A stretch of 32,032 nucleotides of DNA from Scytonema sp. UIC 10036 (lineage in GTDB: Bacteria; Cyanobacteriota; Cyanobacteriia; Cyanobacteriales; Nostocaceae), in contig NZ_WJFC01000157.1 of assembly GCF_009725235.1 (NCBI RefSeq), forward strand, positions 1 to 32,032. The letters are read 5' to 3'. A program made the position numbers and the translations under genes. How positions within the stretch are numbered: position 1 is the first letter of the stretch; every line of letters begins with the position of its first letter. The notes below the pieces were generated by a model. The model was given only the letters and a program-made list of their open reading frames with translations, was not told the origin of the DNA and ran no database searches. Shown here piece after piece: positions 6,792-16,711 of this stretch.

Positions 6792-7721
6792 ATGAATATT
6801 AGTTCTGCCTTACCTACTTTTGTCATTACACTGCGAGAAGGAGTAGAAGCAGCCCTTGTGGTTGGGATTGTACTAGCTTTGCTAGACAAAGCAAAGCAAT
6901 CCCGCCTTAATCCATGGGTTTATGCTGGTATCGTGACTGGGGTTGCTATCAGCGCACTGATAGGTTTTCTCTTCACTTGGGTTATCCAAGCCCTAACTGC
7001 AATTAATCCTGAGTATACGCCTGTCGTTAAACCGTTGATGGAAGGTGTATTTAGTATATTGGCGATTGTTATGCTCAGCTGGATGCTGATTTGGATGACC
7101 AAACAAGCAAAATTCATGAAAGCTCAAGTTGAGGGTTCGCTCTCTAGTACCCTAAAACAAGACTCAAATGCTGGTTGGGGTGTTTTTACTCTTATCTTAA
7201 TTGCTGTTGTACGTGAGGGTTTTGAAACTGTATTGTTTATTGCTGCTAACTTTCAACAAGGTCTCATTCCTGCTATTGGTGCTATTGCTGGAATTATAGT
7301 GGCAGCTATCATAGGTGTGCTGTTGTTTAAGTTAGGTGTTAAAATTAACATCCGGCAGTTTTTCCAAGTCATGGGTGTTTTACTGGTACTGATTGTAGCT
7401 GGGCTAGTTGCAACAGCGTTGCTTAAGTTCGATCGCGCAACGGCGGCTTTTTCCATCAGCAACCCTGCGTCTGAAAGTCTTTGTTTCTACTACGATCGCT
7501 TTGCCGAAATCCACTCTTGCATACTTGGTCCTATGGTATGGAACACGTCTAATATTCTTCCGGATCGCAAGTTCCCTGGTGTTGTGCTTAAATCTTTGTT
7601 TGGCTACAGAGAACATCTCTATCTCGTGCAAGCCATTGGATATGTCGTGTTTATAGTGACAGTTGGAGGTTTATATTTCCGCAGCCTCCTCAGCACAGAT
7701 AGTGCAAGCACTAAAAATTAG
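6792..7721 (+). CDS. FTR1-family iron permease (EfeU-like)
   Basis: An integral membrane protein of the oxidase-dependent iron transporter family. The start is placed at the ATG encoding MNISSALPTF (309 aa); the in-frame GTG at 6708 lies in a repeat and would add an unrelated segment. The family's two glutamate motifs are present: REGVE at 15-19 and REGFE at 141-145, each in a helix and thought to line the iron path. About seven hydrophobic helices are seen, with the last near 280-300. The sequence SISNPASESLCFYYDRF in the loop after helix six is unlike bacterial EfeU and not recognised. No EfeO or EfeB partner is next to it. Forty bases of this gene recur as a degraded relic at 26065-26104. 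Confidence 0.88.
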   Translation: MNISSALPTFVITLREGVEAALVVGIVLALLDKAKQSRLNPWVYAGIVTGVAISALIGFLFTWVIQALTAINPEYTPVVKPLMEGVFSILAIVMLSWMLIWMTKQAKFMKAQVEGSLSSTLKQDSNAGWGVFTLILIAVVREGFETVLFIAANFQQGLIPAIGAIAGIIVAAIIGVLLFKLGVKINIRQFFQVMGVLLVLIVAGLVATALLKFDRATAAFSISNPASESLCFYYDRFAEIHSCILGPMVWNTSNILPDRKFPGVVLKSLFGYREHLYLVQAIGYVVFIVTVGGLYFRSLLSTDSASTKN

Positions 7722-8074
7722 CAACCTAGGTTGAAAAAGGGACTAGGGAGTGGGGAGTAGGGGGTTTTTCCTTTTTCATAATTGGTTGTGGGATTTTCTC
7801 TTGATTAGCTGTACAGAAACAGGGATCGATGCTTTGCGAACGGGCATAGCCAATAATTGACGCCACGCGATCGCCTTATAGCCCTTGTAGGTATCGCCTG
7901 CGGCATCGCGTAGCGTCTCCGATAGGAGAAGGGGATGCTATCGGTATCAATTGAACGTGAGCTTCATCCGATTGTTAGGATTTAACACTGGTGTATTTGT
8001 TGCAAGATAAATCTTTACGATCTTAAACCTATATTTATCGGGTTGACACCTAAAAACTAGCATCAAAGCTGATT
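7722..8074. other. Gene-free stretch with dispersed repeat
   Basis: The region between the converging FTR1 and GT2 genes. It begins with the palindrome CAACCTAGGTTG (7723-7734) and a G-rich tract. At 7903-7938 it holds a nested hairpin: outer GCATC/GATGC, inner TCTCC-GATA-GGAGA. The associated GCGTAGCGTCTCC motif is known to me as a dispersed cyanobacterial repeat. A HIP1 site is at 7867-7874. No gene is seen. Confidence 0.5.
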
Positions 8075-9232
8075 CTATTCTCTAGCTTTTTCCCAGGTAA
8101 CAGTTTGTTCTTGGTTTACAAATCTAATAAAGCCAACTAAAGCCGAGAAATTCAACAAACAAAAAACATATGGAATATAGCATAGTTTTGAGACAAGTCT
8201 CAAAAAACCATAATTGCTATGTTTTGTTCCTATCCCCAGAATGGCTAAAAGATAAAAGACAATCTGACTTATCATGAAAACTTGATAAATAAATGATAAG
8301 TTAACAAGGCAAAAATTCATTGCTAACAATAAAATCAATAGAAAAGGTACAACAACTCGCAAGAATTTGTGTGAAAACAATTGGAGAGCAATAGGGCTAT
8401 TGAATGGATTGAAAAGAGTGCCAAAAAGACAAAAAATCTGATAGTTACCATAAAGAGTACGCGCTTTGCGTCGATACTCTTCCTTGGGGTTATCGGCAGC
8501 AATGTCATAAGCTTTAGCATTTGGATCAAAAATAGCACGAAATCCCTTTTGAATTATTTTTAGTGGTACAAACATGTCATCTAACACTAAGTTTTGTGGA
8601 ATAGGCGTAAATAATTCTCGGCGAATCGCGTAAATCGCACCAGTGGCACCAAGCATCGAGTGAACTTGACTCTCACAACTGCGTAAAAACTTTTCATAAT
8701 TCCAATAAAGATTAATGCCTTTCGCTGTTCCTCCTGCCGTTACCAAAGGCTTAAAGCATAGTTCACCGCTAACACAACCAATGCTTGAATCGTTAAAATT
8801 TGCCACAAGTTCGCGTAACGCATTCTGCTCAAAGCTTTGACGTGCATCAGTAAAAATAAGGATTTCATTCTGAGCTTTTGCAACCAAATCATTGATTGTA
8901 GCCATCTTTCCTCGACGCTGTGTAAAGTAATGGAAGGAAAGAGTTGGTGATGTCAAGCTATTAACTATCTCATTTGTTTTATCTGTTGAACCATCAGAGC
9001 CAATAAGAATTTCAAGTTTTGAAGCTGGATAATCTAAAGACAATAGATTCTTGATTTTATCTTCAATGCAGTCCTCTTCGTTGTAGGCAGAAATAATGAT
9101 TGAAGCTGTTGGTTCGCTAGGCGATTTGTCAATTCTTTTTTTAAAGAAAATGGCAAATAAATAGATAAAGACTGGATAGCCAAAATAGCAAAAAATAATC
9201 AAAAAAAGTATGAGCCAAAAAAGCATTTGCAT
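8075..9232 (-). CDS. Family 2 glycosyltransferase, membrane-bound
   Basis: A 385-aa processive-type GT-A fold enzyme. It has an N-terminal helix (about 3-29), a catalytic domain with SIIISAYNEED (44-54) and SDGS (79-82), TDAR (128-131) in the DxD position, LDDM (217-220) supplying the catalytic acidic pair, and RRKARTLYGN in the place of the QxxRW motif. Three to four helices close the protein (about 290-375). This resembles cellulose-synthase-like and poly-GlcNAc-synthase-like enzymes that add sugars from the cytoplasm and thread the chain outward. It lies at the downstream edge of the polysaccharide cluster, separated by 391 bases from the next gene, so it may be a separate transcript. Donor and acceptor sugars cannot be told. 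Confidence 0.88.
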   Translation of the reverse strand: MQMLFWLILFLIIFCYFGYPVFIYLFAIFFKKRIDKSPSEPTASIIISAYNEEDCIEDKIKNLLSLDYPASKLEILIGSDGSTDKTNEIVNSLTSPTLSFHYFTQRRGKMATINDLVAKAQNEILIFTDARQSFEQNALRELVANFNDSSIGCVSGELCFKPLVTAGGTAKGINLYWNYEKFLRSCESQVHSMLGATGAIYAIRRELFTPIPQNLVLDDMFVPLKIIQKGFRAIFDPNAKAYDIAADNPKEEYRRKARTLYGNYQIFCLFGTLFNPFNSPIALQLFSHKFLRVVVPFLLILLLAMNFCLVNLSFIYQVFMISQIVFYLLAILGIGTKHSNYGFLRLVSKLCYIPYVFCLLNFSALVGFIRFVNQEQTVTWEKARE

Positions 9233-9623
9233 ATAATACTTGACCTTAATATTCTTGGTTGGAAATACTACTCCTTTTCCGCTCTAAGATTACCGATTCT
9301 TGTAGTGTGGCCCACCATTGAATTTTGGTGGGCATTGCCGCCCCTACGCCCATAGATAATTTTCTGGCGGGAAGAGAGTAATTATGAGTTGATCGCTCAA
9401 ATAGGATTACGATAATAGAGTGAAAGGTTAGACATTATTCTCATTTAAATTCCGATTTTATTTATATGATATAATCTCAAAACCAGAATCTAATACCACA
9501 ACCGCATTATCAGGTATGTCTATTGTAAATTACTGCATTATCACTAATTTTTACGTTGTTTATTACAGAGATTTTTTCAAAAACTTGAAGAAAAATTGTT
9601 TAGTCATTTGAATTGCAAATAGT
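9233..9623. other. Gene-free AT-rich stretch with one hairpin
   Basis: 391 bases between two minus-strand glycosyltransferase genes. A perfect 8-bp hairpin GCCCACCA / TGGTGGGC sits at 9310-9333 with an 8-base loop; GGTGGGCATTGCC is a common dispersed cyanobacterial repeat. No T-run follows on either strand. The promoter of the GT2 gene may lie in the AT-rich part; no gene is seen. Confidence 0.5.
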
Positions 9624-10850
9624 TCATATTGACTTGTAATGTTGCTTAGCAATAATTATTTTTGCCCATTGTTCCTGAAGATTTTTAATAATGAGATCGA
9701 GATCAAAACTGGCTTTAAGATGCTGATAAGCAATTTCAGAAACCTGATTCATCTTTTCTGGATTTAGAAAAGCTTGATAGATTTTTCTGGCCGCATTGTC
9801 GATATCGCCAGCTTGGACAATATAGCCATGCACTTCATCTTCCACAAGTTCTTCAATACCCGGTGTGTGGCTTGTAACGCATAAACAGTGACAGGCCATT
9901 GCTTCCTTCACTACATTTGGAAGTCTTTCAGCTTTTGACATAAACAGAAAAACTTCCGCTTTTGCCATTTCCTCAAAAATTTCATTATGAGTAACAAAAC
10001 CTCGAAAGTTCACAGCATGGCTAATTCTAAGAGAGTGAGCTAAAGCTTCTAACTTTTTTCGTTCTGGTCCATCTCCTAAGATTACAAGAGATGCATCAGG
10101 CCAATCGCTCAAAACTTGGCTAAAAGCTTTCAATACATCATCAAATCCCTTATCCGGAATTAATCTTCCCGCAGTAACAATACGTCGCTTAACTTTTTCT
10201 TTTTTTACTGGAATCTTGTTGAAATCGACCCCGTGGTAAGACAATACAATTTTGTCTTTGAGTATGTCATATTTTTCAATTGCGGGAATATTTGCTGCTG
10301 TAATTGTTTGAATTAGATCGGCATTCCGGGCAACTGTTCCAGTATAAGAATTCTTTGAGTTAAACTCTGGGGAATAAACATCATGAGCAACAAATGATAT
10401 TGATACAACGATTTTGGGTAACTTATTTTGTATTAGGTATCCAACTAGAGAAGGAAAATGAGACCAGTATAAATGAACAATATCTGGATTGTGTCGTTGG
10501 GCAAAATCATATATCTGTAGACTTCGAGGAATAAGGATTAAACTCTTAAAAAGATTAATAGGTCTTCTCCAACAATGTTTTAAGATCCACAAAATAAAAT
10601 TCATTAAGAGTCGTGGCTGTGTTAAACCAACCCACACCCCATGCAAAGTATTTATTATGGAGTTATGTGTAATCCATATGTCTGTTAAACCTCGCTCTAC
10701 TACTAGCTGTGAAAATAGTCGATGTTTAGGGCGAAGACCGTGTACCGCAATTTTCACGCCAGTTCTTTGCAAAGCAATAACATCATTACAAGCAAAGGTT
10801 TCTGACGTAAGTGGAAATCCCATAGTGACGAGCCAGATTTTCATTGTCAC
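9624..10850 (-). CDS. Family 4 glycosyltransferase (WcaL/AmsK-like)
   Basis: A 408-aa retaining GT-B enzyme for polysaccharide repeat-unit assembly. The N-terminal acceptor domain starts MKIWLVTMGFP and contains DIVHLYWSHFP. The C-terminal donor domain has GRLIPDKGFDDVLKAF, ILGDGPERKKLE, and the nucleotide-sugar motif KAERLPNVVKEAMACHCLCV, with the E-x7-E spacing between Glu of KAE and Glu of KEA. The overall pattern is that of colanic-acid WcaL-like enzymes. The start is either a GTG at 10850 with AAGGA seven bases before it, or the ATG two codons on (10844). It is downstream of asnB in the same direction, with 113 bases between. Confidence 0.9.
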   Translation of the reverse strand: MTMKIWLVTMGFPLTSETFACNDVIALQRTGVKIAVHGLRPKHRLFSQLVVERGLTDIWITHNSIINTLHGVWVGLTQPRLLMNFILWILKHCWRRPINLFKSLILIPRSLQIYDFAQRHNPDIVHLYWSHFPSLVGYLIQNKLPKIVVSISFVAHDVYSPEFNSKNSYTGTVARNADLIQTITAANIPAIEKYDILKDKIVLSYHGVDFNKIPVKKEKVKRRIVTAGRLIPDKGFDDVLKAFSQVLSDWPDASLVILGDGPERKKLEALAHSLRISHAVNFRGFVTHNEIFEEMAKAEVFLFMSKAERLPNVVKEAMACHCLCVTSHTPGIEELVEDEVHGYIVQAGDIDNAARKIYQAFLNPEKMNQVSEIAYQHLKASFDLDLIIKNLQEQWAKIIIAKQHYKSI

Positions 10851-10963
10851 AATTGCATCCTTTAAGATTCAAAAAGGTTACTTCTCTAGAAAAAACTACG
10901 TTACTGACACAAGGTTGAAATGGACAGGTTGTGAAACTCGAATTCTGAACATTAAAAACGTGG

Positions 10964-12913
10964 TTAAAAATGGTGTTCAAACCATGCTTGACACATCAGA
11001 ATGTTCCACAAACTATATTGCCAGTCTCGAACACCTGACAGATGCTCAGTCCATCTTTGGCGGATAGGCTGTGGGTTAAAGAATCCTTCTTGCTGCAAGC
11101 GTCGCTCATCTAACAGCGTCTCTGCCCAATCGCGTAATGAACCGCGCAACCAGTCACCGATTGGTACACCAAACCCCATTTTGGGACGATCTATCAAATG
11201 CAGTGGAACATATCGGTACAAAACTTGGCGCAATAACCACTTCGTCTGGCTTTGTCTAATTTTCATCGAATAAGGAAGTTGCCAAGCAAGCTCCACCACA
11301 CGGTAATCTAATAAGGGAATTCGCCCCTCTAAACCGACTCCCATGCTAGCTCGATCAAGTTTTACTAAAACATCATCGGGCAAATAGGTTTCTGTGTCGA
11401 GGTACATCATCCATTGGGTAAAGTCTGGTAAGGCTGCCCAATGTTGCTGAGTATTGAAGATTGTTTGGGGTTCTTTCCCACCTATTACAACTGCTGACGG
11501 TTCTTGCCAGTCGGAATCTAACTCCATATATAGAATTTCTGGAGTTTCAGCCCTCAAAACTTCAGAAACTCGGTTGAGTTTGTAGCCCAAGTTGATTAAT
11601 TTGGGTTTGATAAGCGATGCTAAGCGTCCATCATTAGAACTTCGCCCCCAAGTTTGTGGCTCTAAACGGGTTAAGGCTTGGGCAACAGTTTGACGAATTG
11701 TTGTGGGGATCCAACTCACTGTTTGCCAGAGGCTTTGTCCCCGCAAGTAACGTCCGTATCCGCCAAACAACTCATCACCACCATCGCCTGACAAACTTAC
11801 CGTCACGTATTGCTTGGCGAGTTGTGAAACCAGAAAGGTAGGAATTTGTGAAACATCTGCAAAGGGTTCATCGTAAAGCGTTGGGAGCTTAGGAATCGTT
11901 GCTAGCGCTTCTTCTGGCGTGACATACAATTCAGTATGGGCTGTACCAAGGTGCTGAGCAACTGCTTTTGCGTATTGCGCCTCATTGTAAGTATCTTCTT
12001 GGAATCCAATGGTGAACGTTTTAATCGGTTGACTACTCTGAGCCTGCATAAGCGCCACCACGGTGGAGGAGTCAATGCCACCGGATAAAAATGCACCTAG
12101 AGGAACATCCGCAACCATGCGTAGTCCAACTGCATCCTGCAATAATGAGTCGAGATGGATGATAGCATCTTGTTCTGAGCCGATAAACGGATTGGCGATG
12201 CCGGATTCTGCTACTGCTTTAATAGACCAGTAAGATTGGGGTGAAGGATGATGCGCTTCCCCCTGCCAACTGAGTGTTGTTCCGGGGGGCAGCTTATAAA
12301 TTCCTTTGTAGATAGAATAGGGCGTAGGAATATATTTTAATCGCAGCAACTCAGTTAAGGCATCCCGATCGATCTCTGGTTGAAATTTGGGATGGACTGC
12401 TAGGGCTTTTAATTCTGAAGCAAAAACGAGAGTTTGTCCTAGCCAGCCATAATACAATGGCTTTTCTCCAAAGCGATCGCGTCCCAAATGCAACACTCGC
12501 TCTTGCCGATCCCAAAGGGCAAAGGCAAACATACCGTTGAACTGTTGAATCGCGGATTGTAGCCCCCATTGGCAAAAAGTCGCCAGCATGACTTCGGTAT
12601 CAGAATGTCCTCGAAACGAATGCCCTAATTGCTGTAATTTTTGCCTTAGCGCTAAGAAGTTGTAAATCTCCCCATTAAAAACAAGGACATAGCGCTCGTT
12701 AGCGGAGCTCATTGGTTGATGTCCCTCCGAGGAGAGGTCTAAAATTGCTAAACGTTGATGTCCTAAGGCGATCCCTGCGGATGCGTCAACCCAGCTGCCG
12801 GAGTCGTCTGGTCCTCTATGCCGGAGGGTGAGATTCATACGCTCAAGTATCGCTTGCAAAGAGTCAGAATTAATTTGTGCTGTTGAGTCCAGAAATCCAG
12901 TAATTCCACACAT
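10964..12913 (-). CDS. asnB: Glutamine-hydrolysing asparagine synthetase-type amidotransferase
   Basis: A 649-aa class II glutamine amidotransferase fused to an ATP-pyrophosphatase domain. The N-terminus is MCGITGF, with Cys2 as the glutaminase nucleophile after Met removal. RHRGPDDSG (31-39), LAILDL and FNGEIYN follow. The synthetase domain carries the PP-loop LSGGIDSS (276-283), LSGDGGDELFGGY, and near the C-terminus the RPKMGFGVPIGDWLRG block. All catalytic residues I can check are intact. Its place inside a polysaccharide operon suggests that it amidates a sugar or uronic acid (as proposed for WbpS-like proteins) rather than making asparagine, but the sequence alone does not decide this. 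It is about the family's longer size class. Confidence 0.92.
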   Translation of the reverse strand: MCGITGFLDSTAQINSDSLQAILERMNLTLRHRGPDDSGSWVDASAGIALGHQRLAILDLSSEGHQPMSSANERYVLVFNGEIYNFLALRQKLQQLGHSFRGHSDTEVMLATFCQWGLQSAIQQFNGMFAFALWDRQERVLHLGRDRFGEKPLYYGWLGQTLVFASELKALAVHPKFQPEIDRDALTELLRLKYIPTPYSIYKGIYKLPPGTTLSWQGEAHHPSPQSYWSIKAVAESGIANPFIGSEQDAIIHLDSLLQDAVGLRMVADVPLGAFLSGGIDSSTVVALMQAQSSQPIKTFTIGFQEDTYNEAQYAKAVAQHLGTAHTELYVTPEEALATIPKLPTLYDEPFADVSQIPTFLVSQLAKQYVTVSLSGDGGDELFGGYGRYLRGQSLWQTVSWIPTTIRQTVAQALTRLEPQTWGRSSNDGRLASLIKPKLINLGYKLNRVSEVLRAETPEILYMELDSDWQEPSAVVIGGKEPQTIFNTQQHWAALPDFTQWMMYLDTETYLPDDVLVKLDRASMGVGLEGRIPLLDYRVVELAWQLPYSMKIRQSQTKWLLRQVLYRYVPLHLIDRPKMGFGVPIGDWLRGSLRDWAETLLDERRLQQEGFFNPQPIRQRWTEHLSGVRDWQYSLWNILMCQAWFEHHF

Positions 12914-12985
12914 TTGTTGAACTAGTAAATTGCTTTTATGAATGAATTGTGCATCAAAAAGGGAGAATCTATTTATCTAAAGCAT

Positions 12986-14239
12986 CTATTCAGGCAGTTG
13001 ACTGTCAGACAATGCTACAGTTGTATATTCTCTCAAGCTACTGACTCGGTTAGGACGAGTTTGACTCATCTCACTCATCACAGCCATCAAAGCAAATGAA
13101 ATTAGAAAGGAATTCAAACTTAAAACCGTATGACAAAAAAAACTGGAAACCAAAATAAACACGGTAAAACCGATCCCGATCTTTCGTATATCGCTCTGAG
13201 CACGATGAATGACGGAATATATTGCTAAAGGCAGAATGAGAATTCCCAAAGCACCATACTCAGCCAAATGTAGTAAGTACATATTATGAGTAGAAATGGT
13301 AAAACGAGTTATGCTAGGGTCGAAAGTAGAGCCAACTCCATAGCCAAAAATCGGATGCTCCAAAAACATCTCCCAACCTTTTCGAGCAACTTCCTGGCGT
13401 TCAACAGCCGAAGCGTCTTCAACTGTTGACCCGTCTATCATACCTTCCAGCCTTTCCAATCCATTGGAATCAAGCAGTTGGTTCCAGCTATCGGTCATAT
13501 CTCCAAACCCAAAAAATAGAAGTATCCCTATTCCTAAAATCCACAATATAAACTGCTTTAGATAAATGACGCGAGTCAGGCTCAGAGTGATGATTGTAAT
13601 AATCCAACACAATATGCCTCCTCTTGAGAGAGTTAGCACAATCCCAAATCCAACTAGTAGTATCCAAAAAACGCGAAATTTAGGTGGGAATATTCTTACA
13701 GTAAAAATCATACCCAGTATCAGTGAATTAGAGCAGTCATTGGGATTGAGGTATAAACCTGTAGCGCGACCTTCAACAAGACCACCAAAAGCAGATGGAT
13801 CGATAGAAAACTGGTAAAAATTATTAAGAATTCCTACCAAGGTGGCAATTGCGATCGCACCTCTCGTCCAGGATAGAACTTGCTGGTTCATAAACAGAAA
13901 ATTCGTTACTAACAAAAATACTGACGAAAAAGATCGATCTATTAATGCTTGAAATGAGGCTTCAGAGGAAGGAAAAAATGAGTATGAGATGGCTGTAACA
14001 GTGAAGTAGCCTAAGCACCAATAAAGGAGTGAATTGGAAGGAATTCTTTGCTTGACTAGAATAAACAGGGGAATAGTAAGAGCAAAGTAGGGCAACATCC
14101 AACCAACTGGACTAATTAGAAGTTGATTTACTGTTAAATAAGCATCTAAACGTGTAAAAAATGCAAAAATGACACCAATAGCTAGGCAGCCTTGATAATA
14201 AAGCAGCCACTTATTTCTAGTTTTAAATTTAACGCTCAT
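12986..14239 (-). CDS. O-antigen ligase/polymerase family (Wzy_C) protein
   Basis: A polytopic membrane protein (417 aa from the ATG at 14239) with about ten to twelve helices. It is likely the polymerase or ligase of the polysaccharide. The family hallmark is the long periplasmic loop with GRATGLYLNPNDCSNSLILG before it, VERQEVARKGWEMFLEHP, then IFGYGVGSTF and STHNMYLLHLAEYGALG, as in Wzy/WaaL proteins. The start at 14239 overlaps the stop of the upstream glycosyltransferase by 11 bases (ATGAGCGTTAA). The ATG at 14260 adds seven residues and has AGAGG directly abutting it, which is too close. In a Wzx/Wzy-type cluster the polymerase role is more likely than ligation to lipid A. Confidence 0.85.
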   Translation of the reverse strand: MSVKFKTRNKWLLYYQGCLAIGVIFAFFTRLDAYLTVNQLLISPVGWMLPYFALTIPLFILVKQRIPSNSLLYWCLGYFTVTAISYSFFPSSEASFQALIDRSFSSVFLLVTNFLFMNQQVLSWTRGAIAIATLVGILNNFYQFSIDPSAFGGLVEGRATGLYLNPNDCSNSLILGMIFTVRIFPPKFRVFWILLVGFGIVLTLSRGGILCWIITIITLSLTRVIYLKQFILWILGIGILLFFGFGDMTDSWNQLLDSNGLERLEGMIDGSTVEDASAVERQEVARKGWEMFLEHPIFGYGVGSTFDPSITRFTISTHNMYLLHLAEYGALGILILPLAIYSVIHRAQSDIRKIGIGFTVFILVSSFFCHTVLSLNSFLISFALMAVMSEMSQTRPNRVSSLREYTTVALSDSQLPE

Positions 14240-15377
14240 AGGACAAACCCAAGATTGCATCCTCTGTCTTTACTAGGAGTTGCGGCACTGAAAAATTTTC
14301 AACAATTCGCTGTCGGATTTTGGTCTGAGCGTAATTCTCAGTATTCAATTTTGCGATTAATTGCATCACAGCAGTTTTCAAAGCTTGTGGATCGCCTGGT
14401 GGGACGACAATCCCCTGGTTACCTACAATCGATGCAGAATCGCCCACATCTGTGACTACACAGGTCTTTCCACAAGCCATTGCTTCACCAATAGCATTCG
14501 AAAAGCCTTCCCCATAGGCAGAGGCAGAAACAAAGATATCTAATGCGTTATAAACCTCAGGCATATCTAGCCGTGCTCCTGCCCAGATTACTTGTTCAGC
14601 AATGCCAAGCTGATTTGTTAATTCGTATAGTTGTATTGCGTAGTCTTGCTGTACTCCTCCACCAATACAAACAAAGCGTACATCTTGGTGCTCTTGAAAA
14701 AGTAGAGCCGCAGCTTTCAGAAAAGTCGAATGATCTTTCATGGGGTGAAGTCGTCCGATCAAGCCAATTAAAATTTGATTTGTCGAAACGCCCCACTCTT
14801 GACGAATAATTTTTCCTGCTTCTGGGTCGTGTTTAAAGTAATGAACATCTATTCCATTGGGAATCACGATTGTTTTTTCTGCTGGGAAGCCTTTGGACAA
14901 ATGATACTTTTGACCTGCATAGGAATTAGCAATAATTAGATCGGCAAAACGAGCTAATTTCTGTTCTACATAGAGAATTGAATTTATCCACCAGGAAGAT
15001 TTCTTGCCTGTTCCCCAATTAGAATGACGAATTCCCCAAACCATTTTGGTAGTTGGAAAAAAAGGTTTTAAAAAAATCGTTACTATATTAGAATCTGGTA
15101 AATAGCTATGTAATACATCAGGTTGAATAGACTTTATTTGTTTTAACAATCTCCAAAAGAAACCAACCATATCCCAACGATTTTGTTTTTCTAAAGACAA
15201 AAGTTTTATTGATGTTCCGCTAAATTCTACCTCAGAATGAGTATCTGGATAAAAGCGTAAAATAGTCACTTCAAAACCTTTTTGACTTAAGGCTTTTGCT
15301 AGGGTGGCTAGTTGTTTTTCAGCACCGCCGCCACCTGAACGTTCAAGACTTCGAATCAGAAAAGTAATCTTTTTCAT
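14229..15377 (-). CDS. Family 4 glycosyltransferase
   Basis: A 382-aa GT-B enzyme. The N-terminus MKKITFLIRSLERSGGGGAEKQ has the Gly-rich acceptor-side loop of GT4 enzymes; DVLHSYLPDSN follows. The donor domain has GLIGRLHPMKDHSTFLKAA, then SAYGEGFSNAIGEAMACGKT with the E-x7-E motif, and ends with a DVGDSASIVG segment. The start is well supported by AAGGAGAG 11 bases upstream. The stop overlaps the start of the polymerase gene, so the two are coupled. It adds one sugar of the repeat unit from a nucleotide donor; which sugar cannot be told. Confidence 0.9.
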   Translation of the reverse strand: MKKITFLIRSLERSGGGGAEKQLATLAKALSQKGFEVTILRFYPDTHSEVEFSGTSIKLLSLEKQNRWDMVGFFWRLLKQIKSIQPDVLHSYLPDSNIVTIFLKPFFPTTKMVWGIRHSNWGTGKKSSWWINSILYVEQKLARFADLIIANSYAGQKYHLSKGFPAEKTIVIPNGIDVHYFKHDPEAGKIIRQEWGVSTNQILIGLIGRLHPMKDHSTFLKAAALLFQEHQDVRFVCIGGGVQQDYAIQLYELTNQLGIAEQVIWAGARLDMPEVYNALDIFVSASAYGEGFSNAIGEAMACGKTCVVTDVGDSASIVGNQGIVVPPGDPQALKTAVMQLIAKLNTENYAQTKIRQRIVENFSVPQLLVKTEDAILGLSYER

Positions 15378-15440
15378 TATTCAAAATGCTCTCCTTGTTT
15401 AACTTCCTGAGAAAAAGAAGAGTTCATTGGTCTGTGGCTC

Positions 15441-16550
15441 CTATTTTAGAGATTTGATTGTAACTTGATTAATCAGATACTCCCACTGCTTCATGACAGT
15501 AACTTCGCTAAATCTTGATGTAATCTCTAATGCTCGATTAGCCAAATAATAACGCTCTGATTGACTCGACATTAATCGAGCCATTGCACTTGCCAATGCA
15601 CTTACATCTTCGTTCGGTACTAACAAACCATCTACTTCATGACGAATAATTTCTTGTATGCTGCCACTAGAACAATTTGTAGCAATGACAGGTAAACCAC
15701 AAGCCATTGCTTCACAAAGTACATTTGGGAATCCTTCATACCGCGAAGATAAGACAAAAATATCTGCTCGCTTTAGGTAATCATGTGGATTTTTAACTTG
15801 TCCTGGAAAGAATACATCTTCAGAAAGTCCTAAGTGGTCGCGTAATGCCTCAAGCTTTTGTCGTAATTCTCCTTCTCCTAGAATTGTTAAAGTCCAATCC
15901 GGATATTTCTGTTTGATCTCACTAAGAGCTTGAAGCAACAGATCAAATCCTTTTTGTGAAACTAACCGCCCAATCGCAATTAATGAAGGATGGGGATTAT
16001 CATTAGAAAATGAGTGAGTTACTGGTGATAACAGAACTGGATTAGGAATAATTTGAATCTTTGTTGGTGGAAGATTTGAAAAGTAGTTTGCTATCTTTTT
16101 AGTCTGAACGACAAGAGCGCTAGCATATGGATAAGTCCAATTTCGTAGTTGACTCCAAGCCAGATCGAGAGATTCATGTTCTGGATCAATGCGTTCTGAA
16201 ATTATGACAGGAATATTGAGACCTCGTGATGCAAGTAGCGAAAGTACATTAGGACCAGTTATAAAACTAATAACGGCATCTGGCTGAATTGCTCCGAGCT
16301 TTGAGCGTAAGATTTTGATACGAGTTAATGTGTTCCATAAAGCCTCTAAAAAATTGTTGGATTTTCTAGCAATTCCAAGTGGAATCAGATGAATTTTAGA
16401 ATTTAACTGATAAAAAGGTGGCGTTGAGCCGTCGTCAAAGGTTATTAGAGTAATCTGCCATCCTTTAGCAGCCCAATAATTTGCCATATTAGAAATTACT
16501 CGTTCAGCACCACCAGCAGGTAGGCAATTGATAATGAAGGTAATATTCAT
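15441..16550 (-). CDS. Family 4 glycosyltransferase (PglJ/AmsD-like)
   Basis: A 369-aa GT-B enzyme, starting at the ATG encoding MNITFIINCLPAGGAERV. An upstream in-frame ATG (16589) adds 13 residues unlike the family. The GGAER loop, IGRLVSQKGFDLLLQAL, ILGEGELRQKLEAL and SSRYEGFPNVLCEAMACGLP (E-x7-E in YEGFPNVLCE) are all intact. The pattern is closest to transferases that add GalNAc or Gal residues to lipid-linked oligosaccharides, such as PglJ, PglH and AmsD, as recalled. It is 63 bases upstream of the previous glycosyltransferase gene on the same strand and about 160 bases after the flippase gene. Confidence 0.9.
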   Translation of the reverse strand: MNITFIINCLPAGGAERVISNMANYWAAKGWQITLITFDDGSTPPFYQLNSKIHLIPLGIARKSNNFLEALWNTLTRIKILRSKLGAIQPDAVISFITGPNVLSLLASRGLNIPVIISERIDPEHESLDLAWSQLRNWTYPYASALVVQTKKIANYFSNLPPTKIQIIPNPVLLSPVTHSFSNDNPHPSLIAIGRLVSQKGFDLLLQALSEIKQKYPDWTLTILGEGELRQKLEALRDHLGLSEDVFFPGQVKNPHDYLKRADIFVLSSRYEGFPNVLCEAMACGLPVIATNCSSGSIQEIIRHEVDGLLVPNEDVSALASAMARLMSSQSERYYLANRALEITSRFSEVTVMKQWEYLINQVTIKSLK

Positions 16551-16711
16551 AAATTCAGGTAATGCATAGTTATATATAACCAAGAGCAAATAGTTCTCTC
16601 AAACTTACTCACAAATTGTAACTATATTCTTTGTGATTTAAAATACAAGAAAAAACAATACGCATACATTTTATTGACTTTTGGACTGTTAAATAAATTT
16701 TTATCCATGCA

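Noticed and set aside
9310..9333. Hairpin as terminator between the two glycosyltransferase genes
   Set aside because: No T-run follows on either strand; it matches a common dispersed repeat better.
10489..11067. 192-codon plus-strand open frame
   Set aside because: It lies opposite the GT4 gene and the asnB 3' end; its composition is unlike a protein and it has no ribosome site.
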